A stretch of 64,000 nucleotides of DNA from JABDIP01 sp965227455 (GTDB lineage Bacteria > Pseudomonadota > Alphaproteobacteria > DSM-16000 > Inquilinaceae). A model generated the notes under the pieces. That model was not told where the DNA came from. It ran no database searches and saw only the letters and a list, made by a program, of their open reading frames with translations. The translations under genes were made by a program, and so were the position numbers. The DNA lies in the NCBI GenBank assembly GCA_965227455.1, contig OZ245752.1, positions 3,100,001 through 3,164,000 of the forward strand, written 5' to 3'. Shown here piece by piece: positions 8,368 to 18,517 of the stretch (the stretch's first letter is position 1; each line of letters begins with the position of its first letter).

Positions 8368-8486
8368 TCAGAGGACAGGGATCAGTCATCAGGGATCAGA
8401 TCAGAGTTGGCCGGAGGGCCGGTGACGACCGGCTGGCGCCGGCGCCTTCTGATGCCTGATACCTGATACCTGACACCTGATGATGA
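8368..8486. repeat. Heptamer inverted-repeat element B (23S to 5S spacer)
   Basis: The left arm TCAGAGGACAG plus GGATCAG, TCATCAG, GGATCAG starts at 8368. The right arm is CTGATGC, CTGATAC, CTGATAC, CTGACAC (8449-8476) and continues into TGATGATTG. About 45 bp of GC-rich sequence separates the arms. The right end lies next to the 23S processing stem. Confidence 0.8.
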
Positions 8487-8629
8487 TTGCTGCGCGGTTT
8501 TACCAGCGACTGGGATCAAGCCGATCGAGCGATTAGTACCGGTTAGCTTCACGCATTGCTGCGCTTCCACACCCGGCCTATCGACGTGGTGGTCTTCCAC
8601 GGCTCTCATGGGAGTACTGGTTTTGAGGG

Positions 8630-8665
<36 letters not shown>

Positions 8666-8721
8666 TCCGCACATAGCTACCCGGCGATGCGGCTGGCGCC
8701 ACAACCGGTCCACCAGAGGTG

Positions 8722-8753
<32 letters not shown>

Positions 8754-8811
8754 CGCCTCGCAATACTCCGACACCCACGGCAGATAGGGACCGAACTGTC
8801 TCACGACGTTC

Positions 8812-8909
<98 letters not shown>

Positions 8910-8938
8910 ACCCCCGTCGATGTGGACTCTTGGGGGGT

Positions 8939-8992
<54 letters not shown>

Positions 8993-9134
8993 GCGGGACC
9001 ACCGGATCACTATGACCGACTTTCGTCTCTGCTCGAACCGTCGCTCTCGCAGTCAGGCAGGCTTATGCCATTGCACTCAGCAGCTGATTTCCGACCAGCC
9101 TGAGCCTACCTTCGCGCGCCTCCGTTACTCTTTG

Positions 9135-9165
<31 letters not shown>

Positions 9166-9421
9166 ATGCAGGGTCCCGGAACCCGCTTCAGGGTCCGCGG
9201 TTAGACATCAAGAACAACAAGGGCGGTATTTCAAGGGTGACTCCACGTCAGCTGGCGCCAACGCTTCAACGTCTCCCGCCTATCCTACACAAATCGCTCC
9301 TAATGCCACTGCAAAGCTGTAGTAAAGGTGCACGGGGTCTTTCCGTCTGACCGCGGGGACTCCGCATCTTCACGGAGAATTCAATTTCGCTGAGTCGATG
9401 TTGGAGACAGTGGGGAAGTCG

Positions 9422-9522
<101 letters not shown>

Positions 9523-9529
9523 TCTCACC

Positions 9530-9560
<31 letters not shown>

Positions 9561-10090
9561 GTCAGACCCTATACGTCGTCTTACGATGACTTCGCAGAGC
9601 CCTGTGTTTTTAGTAAACAGTCGCCACCCCCTGGTCTGTGCCCCCCGCCCCTGGTTGCCCAGGAACGGGGCCCCCTTCTCCCGAAGTTACGGGGGCATTT
9701 TGCCGAGTTCCTTCAACATCGTTCTCTCAAGCGCCTTGGTATGCTCTACCAGTCCACCTGTGTCGGTTTCGGGTACGGTCTCACGGTGGGGCTATTTCCT
9801 GGAAGTCCTTCGCTGCCCGGAGCAATCCGATAAGCCCGGACAACTTACAGCCTTCGTCACCTCCACCCGGCCCAGGACTATTAACCTGGTTCCCATCGAC
9901 TACGCCTTTCGGCCTCGCCTTAGGGGCCGGCTCACCCTGCGCGGATTAGCCTTGCGCAGGAACCCTTGGACTTTCGGCGAGAGTGTCTCTCACACTCTTT
10001 GTCGCTACTCATGTCAGCATGCGCACTTCCGATACCTCCAGGCCACCTCGCGGTGACCCTTCGCAGGCCTACGGAACGCTCCGCTACCAC

Positions 10091-10547
10091 TCAGAGGACA
10101 GATATCAGGGATCAGGGATCAGAACAGCGCTGGCCGCTCATCCCGACTTCGAACACAACCCGTTCAGCATCTTGGCGATCTCCTGATACTCGTCACGCCA
10201 ACGACGCCAGACCGGCTCGTCGATATACCCAAGATCGAGACAATAACGGGACCACACCCGCATCTCGTCAGCCGAACCCATCGCGATCGTCAAGAACCGC
10301 TTGAACTCGACCATCGATTGGCGCTGCTTGCCGAACCCTTCGGCAATATTCGCGCAAATCGACTTCGACGCCCGCCGAACCTGGTCGGCAAGCGCATATT
10401 GCTCAATCTTCGGAAAGTCCAGGCTCATCCGATGAACCTCAAGCGACACCCGATACGCTCTCTTGAAGACTTCGAGGTCTTCAAAGCTGCGTGCAGGCGA
10501 CGCCTCATCGCTCATCTGATACCTGATCCCTGATAACTGTCCTCTGA
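10091..10547 (-). mobile_element. 23S rRNA intervening sequence (helix 45) with S23-family gene and terminal inverted repeats
   Basis: This 457-bp insertion replaces the helix 45 loop; flanking 23S matches the sequence around E. coli helix 45. The terminal inverted repeats are about 32 bp with roughly 30 matches: TCAGAGGACAG, then ATATCAG/TTATCAG, then GGATCAG, then GGATCAG/GTATCAG, inside 10091-10122 and 10516-10547. In the transcript they form a long stem, the usual substrate for RNase III excision of such sequences. No target-site duplication is evident. The whole interior is taken up by the gene at 10138-10515. The same arms recur in four other spacers of this operon. Confidence 0.9.
10138..10515 (-). 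CDS. S23-family four-helix-bundle protein (23S rRNA intervening sequence protein)
   Basis: This 125-residue protein matches the intervening-sequence/four-helix-bundle family: SFEDLEVFKRAYRVSLEVHR near the N-terminus, then LADQVRRASKSICANIAEGF and the late helix around LTIAMGSADEMRVWSRYCLD. The family is helical and pentameric in known structures and is homologous to the Avd accessory protein of diversity-generating retroelements. Its role in intervening sequences is unknown. The ATG (10513-10515) begins immediately inside the terminal repeat, so the heptamer array forms the leader and its AGG would act as the ribosome-binding site. The frame is on the same strand as the rRNA, so it is embedded in the 23S transcript. 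Confidence 0.93.
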   Translation of the reverse strand: MSDEASPARSFEDLEVFKRAYRVSLEVHRMSLDFPKIEQYALADQVRRASKSICANIAEGFGKQRQSMVEFKRFLTIAMGSADEMRVWSRYCLDLGYIDEPVWRRWRDEYQEIAKMLNGLCSKSG

Positions 10548-10609
10548 ATCCTCAGCTTCGGCTCGTGGCTTGAGCCCCGTTACATCTTCGGCGCAGGACG
10601 GCTTGTTTA

Positions 10610-10667
<58 letters not shown>

Positions 10668-11165
10668 TTGTCTTGGCCTTCCCACATCCTTTCCCACTTA
10701 GCCACGAATTAGGGGCCTTAGCTGGAGGTCTGGGTTGTTTCCCTCTTGACGACGGACGTTAGCACCCGCCGTCTGTCTGCCGGACTGTACTCACCGGTAT
10801 TCGGAGTTTGGTTAGGTTTGGTAAGGCTCGCGCCCCCCTAGCCCATCCAGTGCTCTACCCCCGGTGGTAATCATCCGACGCGCTACCTCAATAGCTTTCG
10901 CGGAGAACCAGCTATTTCCGAGTTTGCTTGGCCTTTCACCCCTAGCCACAGGTCATCCCCGAACTTTTCAACGTTCGTGGGTTCGGTCCTCCAGTGCGTT
11001 TTACCGCACCTTCAACCTGCCCATGGCTAGATCACTCGGTTTCGGGTCTAATGCATGCAACTCAATCGCCCTGTTCAGACTCGCTTTCGCTACGCCTACA
11101 CCTACCGGCTTAAGCTTGCTGCATACACTAAGTCGCTGACCCATTATACAAAAGGTACGCGGTCA

Positions 11166-11414
11166 CCGGCTCGCCCAAGGCGAGCCTTGTCATGTTCCCT
11201 CAGTCGGCGGGCGGGCACATCCGTGCCCTTGCCTTGCGGGCCTGGCCGGCCCGGGGCCTCAACGGCCCAATTTAACAGCCCATGCGCTCAGACCCAGAAG
11301 CGTCGAAGACGCTTCTGTAAGCGCGACTGCGCGCCGCCGCCCCTGCGGCGAAAGCCAAGGCCACAGGCCGCCGGCGCTTGAGGAACATAAAACAGCTCAC
11401 CTTAGGTGAGCCGG
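11166..11414 (-). other. Expansion of 23S helix 25 (second intervening-sequence-like insertion, no gene)
   Basis: Where E. coli 23S has a short helix 25 hairpin, this gene carries about 250 nt. The base pairs CCGGCTCGCCCAAGG (11166-11180) with CCTTAGGTGAGCCGG (11400-11414), with two non-Watson-Crick positions. Further hairpins lie inside, including AGAAGCGTC/GACGCTTCT (11298-11315). It contains no convincing reading frame and none of the GGATCAG heptamers. It is either a structured expansion kept in the ribosome or an excised intervening sequence of a different type. Confidence 0.7.
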
Positions 11415-12029
11415 CTCCCACTGCTTGTAGGCATTCGGTTTCAGGTCTCTTTCACTCCCCTCATCGGGGTGCTTTTCACCTTTCCCTCACGGTACTGGTT
11501 CACTATCGGTCACTGAGGAGTACTTAGGCTTGGAGGGTGGTCCCCCCATGTTCAGACAGGGTTTCACGTGCCCCGCCCTACTCGAGGACGCCAAAGTCCA
11601 GCTACCCGTACGGGGCTGTCACCCGCTATGGCCCGACTTTCCAGACGGTTCCGGTTTGAACTTCGACGCCACTGGCCTGGTCCGCGTTCGCTCGCCACTA
11701 CTAACGGAGTCTCGGTTGATGTCCTTTCCTCCGGCTACTTAGATGTTTCAGTTCGCCGGGTTCGCCTCCGCACCCTATGGATTCAGGTACGGATACCCCA
11801 CAAGGGGGTGGGTTGCCCCATTCGGAGATCCACGGATCAAAGGGTGCTCGCCCCTCCCCGCGGCTTTTCGCAGCGTGCCACGTCCTTCATCGCCTCTCAG
11901 TGCCAAGGCATCCACCAAATGCCCTTAGACGCTTGATCTCAGCCGCTGATAAAACCGCGCACGCGTCCTGGAAACGTCTTCCAGACATCGCGGCGGTTTA
12001 ACCCGCAGCAATCATCGCCGGAACAATCC

Positions 12030-12060
12030 AGATGTCAGGGATCAGGCATCAGGGATCAGA
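12030..12060. repeat. Solo heptamer arm D (23S to tRNA-Ala spacer)
   Basis: One arm only: GGATCAG, GCATCAG, GGATCAG preceded by AGATGTCA, in the same orientation as the left arms of the other elements. No matching CTGATNC arm is found in the remaining 12061-12198 spacer. It looks like a decayed or half element. Confidence 0.65.
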
Positions 12061-12198
12061 CGATCCTCAACACCAACACCCCGACCGAATTGCTCCGGTC
12101 ACCTTCCTCTTCACAATGTCCAATACCCATGCGGCAAGAAGCCCTAAGGCCACCGCCGCAATCTCTTCTGTCTTGCTCGGATTCTCATCTCTTGCAGT

Positions 12199-12274
12199 TG
12201 GTGGAGGCGGACGGAATCGAACCGACGACCTCAAGCTTGCAAAGCTAGCGCTCTCCCAACTGAGCTACGCCCCC
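12199..12274 (-). tRNA. tRNA-Ala (TGC)
   Basis: A 76-nt cloverleaf on the minus strand beginning GGGGGCGTAGCTCAG and ending with encoded CCA (plus-strand TGG at 12199). The anticodon is TGC. It lies in the 16S-23S spacer next to tRNA-Ile, as is standard. A heptamer arm begins about 3 nt beyond its 5' end. Confidence 0.97.
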
Positions 12275-12277
12275 ATC

Positions 12278-12390
12278 CAGGGATCAGGAATCAGTCATCA
12301 GGGATCAGAACACCGCCGGCCGCAACCGGCGCGCAGGACCGGCATGCACCAGCCCATTCTGATACCTGATACCTGTCCTCTGACCTCTGA
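12278..12390. repeat. Heptamer inverted-repeat element E (tRNA-Ile to tRNA-Ala spacer)
   Basis: Left arm at 12278-12310: GGATCAG, GAATCAG, TCATCAG, GGATCAG. Right arm at 12359-12390: CTGATAC, CTGATAC, CTGTCCTCTGA. The sequence just inside the left arm, AACACCGCCGGCCGC, resembles AACAGCGCTGGCCGC at the same place in the 23S intervening sequence. That supports descent from it by internal deletion. The right arm ends 2 nt from the tRNA-Ile CCA end. Confidence 0.82.
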
Positions 12391-12392
12391 CT

Positions 12393-12469
12393 TGGTGGGC
12401 CAGGGAGGATTTGAACCTCCGACCTCACGCTTATCAAGCGCGCGCTCTAACCAACTGAGCTACTAGCCC
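12393..12469 (-). tRNA. tRNA-Ile (GAT)
   Basis: A 77-nt cloverleaf on the minus strand beginning GGGCTAGTAGCTCAG, with anticodon GAT and encoded CCA (plus-strand TGG at 12393). It is the first tRNA of the 16S-23S spacer. Heptamer repeat arms lie next to both of its ends. Confidence 0.97.
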
Positions 12470-12470
12470 A

Positions 12471-12580
12471 GAGAACAGTGGATCAGCCATCAGGGATCAG
12501 AACGGTGTCTGCCGTACCGCCGGACATCCCTGCCCAACACCGGCACCTCTGATACCTGATCCCTGATACCTGTCCTCTGA
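12471..12580. repeat. Heptamer inverted-repeat element F (16S to tRNA-Ile spacer)
   Basis: Left arm at about 12471-12503: GAGAACAGT, then GGATCAG, CCATCAG, GGATCAG. Right arm at 12549-12580: CTGATAC, CTGATCC, CTGATAC, CTGTCCTCTGA. About 45 bp separates the arms. The left arm starts next to the 5' end of tRNA-Ile. Same arrangement as element E and without a gene. Confidence 0.82.
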
Positions 12581-12633
12581 CCAAAGAACCCGAGAAGGGA
12601 TACGCAGACGGCGGCCATCCATACGCGCCGCTT

Positions 12634-14128
<1,495 letters not shown>

Positions 14129-14271
14129 AGACTGCGCCTATCCCAAACAGACATCCCAGACACAAGGCCCAAGACACCCGACAGGACAGGCGTGGCAAGA
14201 CCGTTACAAACGTCCTCACACCTCTAACCTTCCAATCCCCCAATCAGGCCGAAACCCAACCGGAAAACCAG

Positions 14272-14278
14272 AAAGAGC
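14272..14278 (-). promoter_or_regulatory. boxA-like antitermination element in rRNA leader
   Basis: The minus strand reads AACGCTCTTTCTGG at about 14269-14282, containing the GCTCTTT core of rRNA boxA. It lies between the promoter and the 16S 5' end, the expected place for Nus-factor loading. Confidence 0.55.
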
Positions 14279-14440
14279 GTTCCTTACAAAGAAACCAAAG
14301 ATGCACAGACGTCACGAACGATCCATCGCTCAGCGGCACAACAAACAACCGCCGCCCGCGCATCCCTTCTCTACATCTACAATGTCAAATAACCGGCCGC
14401 CACGGCCGTCGGCAGAGTGCCCCTGCGCGGCGGAGCGGGG

Positions 14441-14469
14441 TGTATAGACCCGGCCAGATATCCTGTCAA
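14441..14469 (-). promoter_or_regulatory. rRNA operon sigma-70 promoter
   Basis: On the minus strand the -35 is a perfect TTGACA (plus-strand 14464-14469). The spacer is 17 bp and the -10 is TATACA (plus-strand 14441-14446). This is close to the optimal consensus and lies about 310 bp upstream of mature 16S. The downstream GC-rich discriminator fits a growth-rate-controlled rRNA promoter. Confidence 0.85.
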
Positions 14470-14686
14470 ACCCTTTATCCCCCCTTTATCGGCGGAATCC
14501 CGGGAATCCCGCTGATTCCGCAAGATTTTGTTAACCCTTTGTTTTCATTCTGAAAGCGATCGAACCCAAAAGGGCGTCATGAAGTCCCTGGATTCAATTT
14601 CGCAGCGACCGCCGGTCCCATGGGGGGCACGCCGCCCGGCAGTCCATCCGGAAGTATGCCCGGAACCCCGGTTGACAGGCCGACTC

Positions 14687-14708
14687 GGCATCGACCATGG
14701 TCGATGCC
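14687..14708. promoter_or_regulatory. 22-bp perfect palindrome, candidate operator
   Basis: GGCATCGACCA is followed directly by its exact reverse complement with no spacer. A TTGACA hexamer lies 9 bp upstream (14672-14677), and the weak -10 position for it (near 14696, CATGGT) would fall inside the palindrome. The site is about 70 bp before the TTG start of the M23 gene. Repressor control is inference. Confidence 0.4.
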
Positions 14709-14778
14709 AACCTGACCGAATCACCCGGATTCCTGCGCCTTCCGGCTCTTTCAGCACCCCGGTTGTGGAGATCGTCCA

Positions 14779-17079
14779 TTGACCAGCAGACAGGTCCTGA
14801 CCCGCATCCTCATGCCGGCGGCGGTCATCGGCATAGGCATCGCAGTCTCCCTTGCCTCCGGACCGACGGTGGCCCCCACTGCCATAGCCAAGACAGGGGC
14901 CCCGACACGTCTGAAGGATACCGGCGTGGTCGAGAACCTGCTGGCGCCGACCACCGAAGACACAATCCGGGCCGAAGCGGCCGAGCCGGAAGACGCCCTG
15001 CCCGCCGCCGCCGAGCCGGTGACCGTCGCCTATGCCGTCGAGGAGCCCCGCACCGAACGGCTGGAGCTGGTGCTGGGCCGCGGCGACACGCTGGTCGAGA
15101 CCATGACCGGGGCCGGCGTATCCAGCACCGAGGCCCATTACGCAACGCGGGCGCTGCAGCGGGTGATCAACCTGCGCCGCCTGCAGGCCGGACAGTCGGT
15201 GGCCCTGGTGTTCGAGCAGCGCGCCGATGAACGACACTTCCTGGGTGCGGAAATCGCCCGTCGCGAAGGGGGCTTTGCGGTGGTCGCGCGGGAAGGCGAG
15301 GACCGCTTCCAGGCCTTCGAGACCAACGATCCCACGGCCCTCGGCCTGACCGGCTTCGGACCGGCACTTCCCGTTGAGGCCACCACGGTCACCGAAGAGG
15401 CGGCCGGGACCGCCGTTTCTACGGAACCGGACATGACCGCCGTCGCGGTGTCCGAAGACACCGATCTGAAGATCCACCGCGTCGACCTGACGCTCGGACG
15501 CGGCGATACGCTCGCCGGGCTGATGACCGAGTCCGGCGTGTCGGCCACCGAGGCTCATTACGCGGTGCGCGCCCTTCAGCGGGTGGAGAACCCGCGCCGG
15601 CTTCAGCCGGGCCAGGACATCGCGCTCGTCTTCGAGCGGCAGGGCAACGACAAGACCTTCCTCGGACTGCAACTGCAGCGGCGCAACGGCCGCTACGCAA
15701 TCGTCACCCGCAATGGCGACGAGGGTTTCGAAGCCAGCCCGATCACCGATCTGGCCTCCCTGACGCTTGAGGGCTTCGGCCCGGCGGCAATCGAAGGCCC
15801 GGCGTTGGAGCCGGTGCTGATCGAGCAGGTGCTGCCCTCCCTTGCCGTCGTGCCGCCCTCCGTCGACGACGGCGACCTGACCCGCACGGCGATGCTGCTG
15901 CCGAGCTCCGATGACAGCCTCCACGAGGAACGCTATCTCGATTTCCTGAGCCTGCGCATCGAGACGGTCGAGCGGCGGGTTGGACGCGGCGATACCCTGG
16001 CCGGCCTGCTGGACGATGCCGGCGTCGAACGGCTGGAGGCCCACAGCGCCCTCCAGGCTCTGGGCGACGTCTTCAATCCGCGCCGGCTGCGCGCCGGCCA
16101 GTCGGTCAGCCTGACCTTCGAGAATCGCGGCGAGCGCCGGGATTTCGCCGGGCTGGAACTGTCGCCGGACATCGAGACCCGTATCGTCGTCGCCCGCGGC
16201 GAGGATGGCGAATTCGCCGCCCAGTCGATCGAGAACCAGTTCGAGACACGCCTGACCGCCGCCGCCGGCACCATCGAGTCCAGCCTGTACGCCGCGTCGA
16301 ACGGCGCCGGCGTTCCGGACCCGGTGCTGATCGCGGTGATCCGCGCCTATTCCTTCGAAGTGGACTTCCAGCGCGACATCCGGCCCGGCGACGGGTTCGA
16401 GCTGCTGTTCGAGCAGGATTTCGACGAGGGCGGCGTGCTGGCCCGCAACGGCAACGTGCTGTTCGCCAATCTCCGGCTTCGCGGCCGCGACCATCCGATG
16501 TACCGGTTCCGGACCGAGGATGGCGACGTCGACTATTACGACCGGGACGGCCAAAGCGTGCGCCGGACCCTGATGCGCACCCCGATTGACGGCGCCCGGA
16601 TCAGCTCGCGCTACGGCATGCGCCGGCACCCGATCCTCGGTTACAGCCGCATGCATCGCGGCACCGATTTCGCCGCCCCGACCGGCACGCCGATCTATGC
16701 CGCCGGCAGCGGCACCATCGAGGCCCTCGGCCGCAATGGCGGCTATGGCCGCTATATCCGCATCCGCCATGTCGGCAGCCTGAAGACCGCCTATGCCCAT
16801 ATGAGCCGCTATGCCCGCGGCCTGGGACGCGGCTCACGGGTCCAGCAGGGCCAGATCATCGGCTATGTCGGCACCAGCGGCCGGTCGACCGGACCGCATC
16901 TGCACTATGAGGTGCACGTGGAGGGCCGCCAGGTCAATCCGATGACCCTGGACCTGCCCAGCGGGCGCACCCTGGAGGGCGAAGAGCTAGAGGCCTTCCA
17001 GCAGATCGTCGCCATGCACGATCAGCAATATGCCGAAGCCATGATCGACGTGCAGGTGGCGCAGTCGGAAGACGAGTAG
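14779..17079 (+). CDS. M23-family murein metallopeptidase with three N-terminal LysM-like/OapA-like repeats
   Basis: A 766-residue envelope protein. An N-terminal hydrophobic segment (about 10-30) anchors or exports it. Three related modules follow, each with the pattern RGDTL-x-GV-A-AL-NPRRL-x-GQ (about 95-180, 235-320 and 400-480); these probably bind glycans. The C-terminal LytM domain (about 610-720) has HRGTDFAAP (His and Asp zinc ligands) and HLHYEV, so it should be an active D,D-endopeptidase. The start is TTG with GGAG 8 nt upstream; no earlier in-frame start exists. It converges on the VOC gene 16 bp later. A role in peptidoglycan remodelling during growth or division is expected. 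Confidence 0.9.
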   Translation: MTSRQVLTRILMPAAVIGIGIAVSLASGPTVAPTAIAKTGAPTRLKDTGVVENLLAPTTEDTIRAEAAEPEDALPAAAEPVTVAYAVEEPRTERLELVLGRGDTLVETMTGAGVSSTEAHYATRALQRVINLRRLQAGQSVALVFEQRADERHFLGAEIARREGGFAVVAREGEDRFQAFETNDPTALGLTGFGPALPVEATTVTEEAAGTAVSTEPDMTAVAVSEDTDLKIHRVDLTLGRGDTLAGLMTESGVSATEAHYAVRALQRVENPRRLQPGQDIALVFERQGNDKTFLGLQLQRRNGRYAIVTRNGDEGFEASPITDLASLTLEGFGPAAIEGPALEPVLIEQVLPSLAVVPPSVDDGDLTRTAMLLPSSDDSLHEERYLDFLSLRIETVERRVGRGDTLAGLLDDAGVERLEAHSALQALGDVFNPRRLRAGQSVSLTFENRGERRDFAGLELSPDIETRIVVARGEDGEFAAQSIENQFETRLTAAAGTIESSLYAASNGAGVPDPVLIAVIRAYSFEVDFQRDIRPGDGFELLFEQDFDEGGVLARNGNVLFANLRLRGRDHPMYRFRTEDGDVDYYDRDGQSVRRTLMRTPIDGARISSRYGMRRHPILGYSRMHRGTDFAAPTGTPIYAAGSGTIEALGRNGGYGRYIRIRHVGSLKTAYAHMSRYARGLGRGSRVQQGQIIGYVGTSGRSTGPHLHYEVHVEGRQVNPMTLDLPSGRTLEGEELEAFQQIVAMHDQQYAEAMIDVQVAQSEDE

Positions 17080-17095
17080 GCCGGCCCTTCGGGGC

Positions 17096-17908
17096 TCACC
17101 CGGCTACAAAGGACAGGGCAACACCGGTCGCGTACTCCGGGGCGACGTCGATCCGGCCGTCCGCCTCTTCGAACGGCACGCCCGCCGCTTCGAGCAGTCC
17201 CCGTGTCCGATCCGGCGACCGCACCTCGACAGCCAGTCCAAGACCGCCTTCCAGGCCGTCCACCGGCGCCCCGAAATGCAGGGTGCAGCCGTCCAGGCTG
17301 ACGGTGACGCCGTCCCGATCGGCATGGACGGCGGCGTCCCCCAGCAGCGCGCGATAGCGGGGTACGAGCGAATCCCGATCCGCCGACGCGACGCTCACCA
17401 TCGCAATCCGCCGGGCGCCATTGGGATGATCGAGCCATTCGGCACGACGCTCGAGTTCCGGGGTCAGGTGCTGGCAGAGGAAGCCGCGCAGGCCGAACGC
17501 CTCCGGCTCGGCCGGATGTACCAGGCGGAAAGCGGGCAGGACCTCGCCTTCCGGCAGCTCCAATATCCGTGAAAGATCCTTGGGCGGCTCGCCAGCCAGC
17601 CTGCAACGCTGCAGCAGTTCGTATGCCGCATCCGCGTCGCCGGTGGCCAGGGCCAGCCCCAGAACGCCCTGTCGCTGCTGCAGAAAACGGTCGAGGCCGT
17701 GGACGTATTGCGTCGCATCGAAGATCCCCAGGATCTCGACATAGTCGAGCGGGAACATGATGCAGTAATTGGCCGTGCCCCATCCGATATGCCGGCCGCG
17801 CGGCGTCGTGGTGAATCCGAGCCGCTGCCAGTCCGCCCGCGCCTGCTCCAGGTCGCGGACGCCGACGATCGGATGGTCCAGGCCGCGGATTGCGGGTCCC
17901 GCGACCAT
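17096..17908 (-). CDS. VOC-superfamily (glyoxalase-like domain) protein
   Basis: About 270 residues with two glyoxalase-like betaalphabetabetabeta halves. The N-terminal IRGLDHPIVGVRDLEQARAD resembles the start of glyoxalase-like domain proteins. The middle TPELERRAEWLDHPNGARRI leads into a second VOC half. Members are metal-dependent dioxygenases, lyases or resistance proteins, and no specific reaction can be assigned. The ATG (17906-17908) overlaps the TGA of the DUF924 gene upstream, so the two are co-translated. An earlier in-frame TTG at 17911 is less likely. Confidence 0.75.
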   Translation of the reverse strand: MVAGPAIRGLDHPIVGVRDLEQARADWQRLGFTTTPRGRHIGWGTANYCIMFPLDYVEILGIFDATQYVHGLDRFLQQRQGVLGLALATGDADAAYELLQRCRLAGEPPKDLSRILELPEGEVLPAFRLVHPAEPEAFGLRGFLCQHLTPELERRAEWLDHPNGARRIAMVSVASADRDSLVPRYRALLGDAAVHADRDGVTVSLDGCTLHFGAPVDGLEGGLGLAVEVRSPDRTRGLLEAAGVPFEEADGRIDVAPEYATGVALSFVAG

Positions 17909-18459
17909 CAAAAGCCGGAACCGGGCTGCTTGAGGAATTCGACCTCCTCATCGGTGCTGGTCCGCCCGAGCACCGCATTGCGATGCGGAAAGCGGCCGAA
18001 GCGCTCGACGATCTTCAGGTGCCGGTCGGCAAAGTCGAGATACCGCTCATCGCCGATGCGGTCACGGACGAGGTCGACGCATTTGCGCTGGTCGTCGATG
18101 TCCTCGCTGTGCTCGAGCGGCAGGTAGAGGAACATCCTGTGCCGTCCGTCCAGCGCCGGGTCGACGTCGAACCCCTCGGCGATGGCATGCTCGGTGACGG
18201 CGCGGGCGGCCGCGTCGGTCGCGTAGCTGCGCGGGTCGCCGCGAAACAGGTTGCGCGGAAACTGGTCCAGCACCAGGCAGAGCGCGACACATCCCATAGC
18301 CGTCTCCCGCCACCCGTCCAGCCGGCCGGCCGCCCCATCGTCGTAGAGCCCTAGGAAACGATCGCGGATCTTTTCATCGAATAGCTCGCCGCCGCGGAAC
18401 CAATCTTCGTCGTCATGCTCTTCGAACCAGAAGCGCAGCACCGTTTGCATCGTGGTCAT
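17908..18459 (-). CDS. DUF924-family protein
   Basis: About 183 residues from ATG 18457-18459 (MTTMQTVLRFWFEEHDDEDW). Family signatures are VLRFWFEE near the start, CLVLDQFPRNLFRG in the middle and RFGRFPHRNAVLGR at the C-terminus. This is a common helical bacterial family of unknown activity, sometimes described as TPR-like. An upstream extension to 18579 overlaps the end of the acyl-CoA dehydrogenase region less plausibly. It sits between the AidB-like gene and the VOC gene on the same strand. Confidence 0.85.
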   Translation of the reverse strand: MTTMQTVLRFWFEEHDDEDWFRGGELFDEKIRDRFLGLYDDGAAGRLDGWRETAMGCVALCLVLDQFPRNLFRGDPRSYATDAAARAVTEHAIAEGFDVDPALDGRHRMFLYLPLEHSEDIDDQRKCVDLVRDRIGDERYLDFADRHLKIVERFGRFPHRNAVLGRTSTDEEVEFLKQPGSGF

Positions 18460-18517
18460 GGAGTCCAACTCGAAACTGTCAGGGAATCCGGCATTCGCTT
18501 GCCGGGCGGGATCCGAC

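Larger units (their letters stand above)
14129..14778. other. Divergent regulatory region between rRNA operon and M23 peptidase gene
   Basis: About 650 bp without a convincing gene. The half next to 16S is the rRNA leader with a boxA-like GCTCTTT and the strong promoter near 14441-14469. The half next to the peptidase gene carries a 22-bp perfect palindrome (14687-14708) and a TTGACA (14672-14677). Short frames here have no protein features. Confidence 0.7.

Noticed and set aside
14545..16800. A 751-codon open frame on the minus strand
   Set aside because: It is antisense to the M23 peptidase gene, which has domains, catalytic residues and a ribosome-binding site. The antisense frame is an effect of high GC codon bias.
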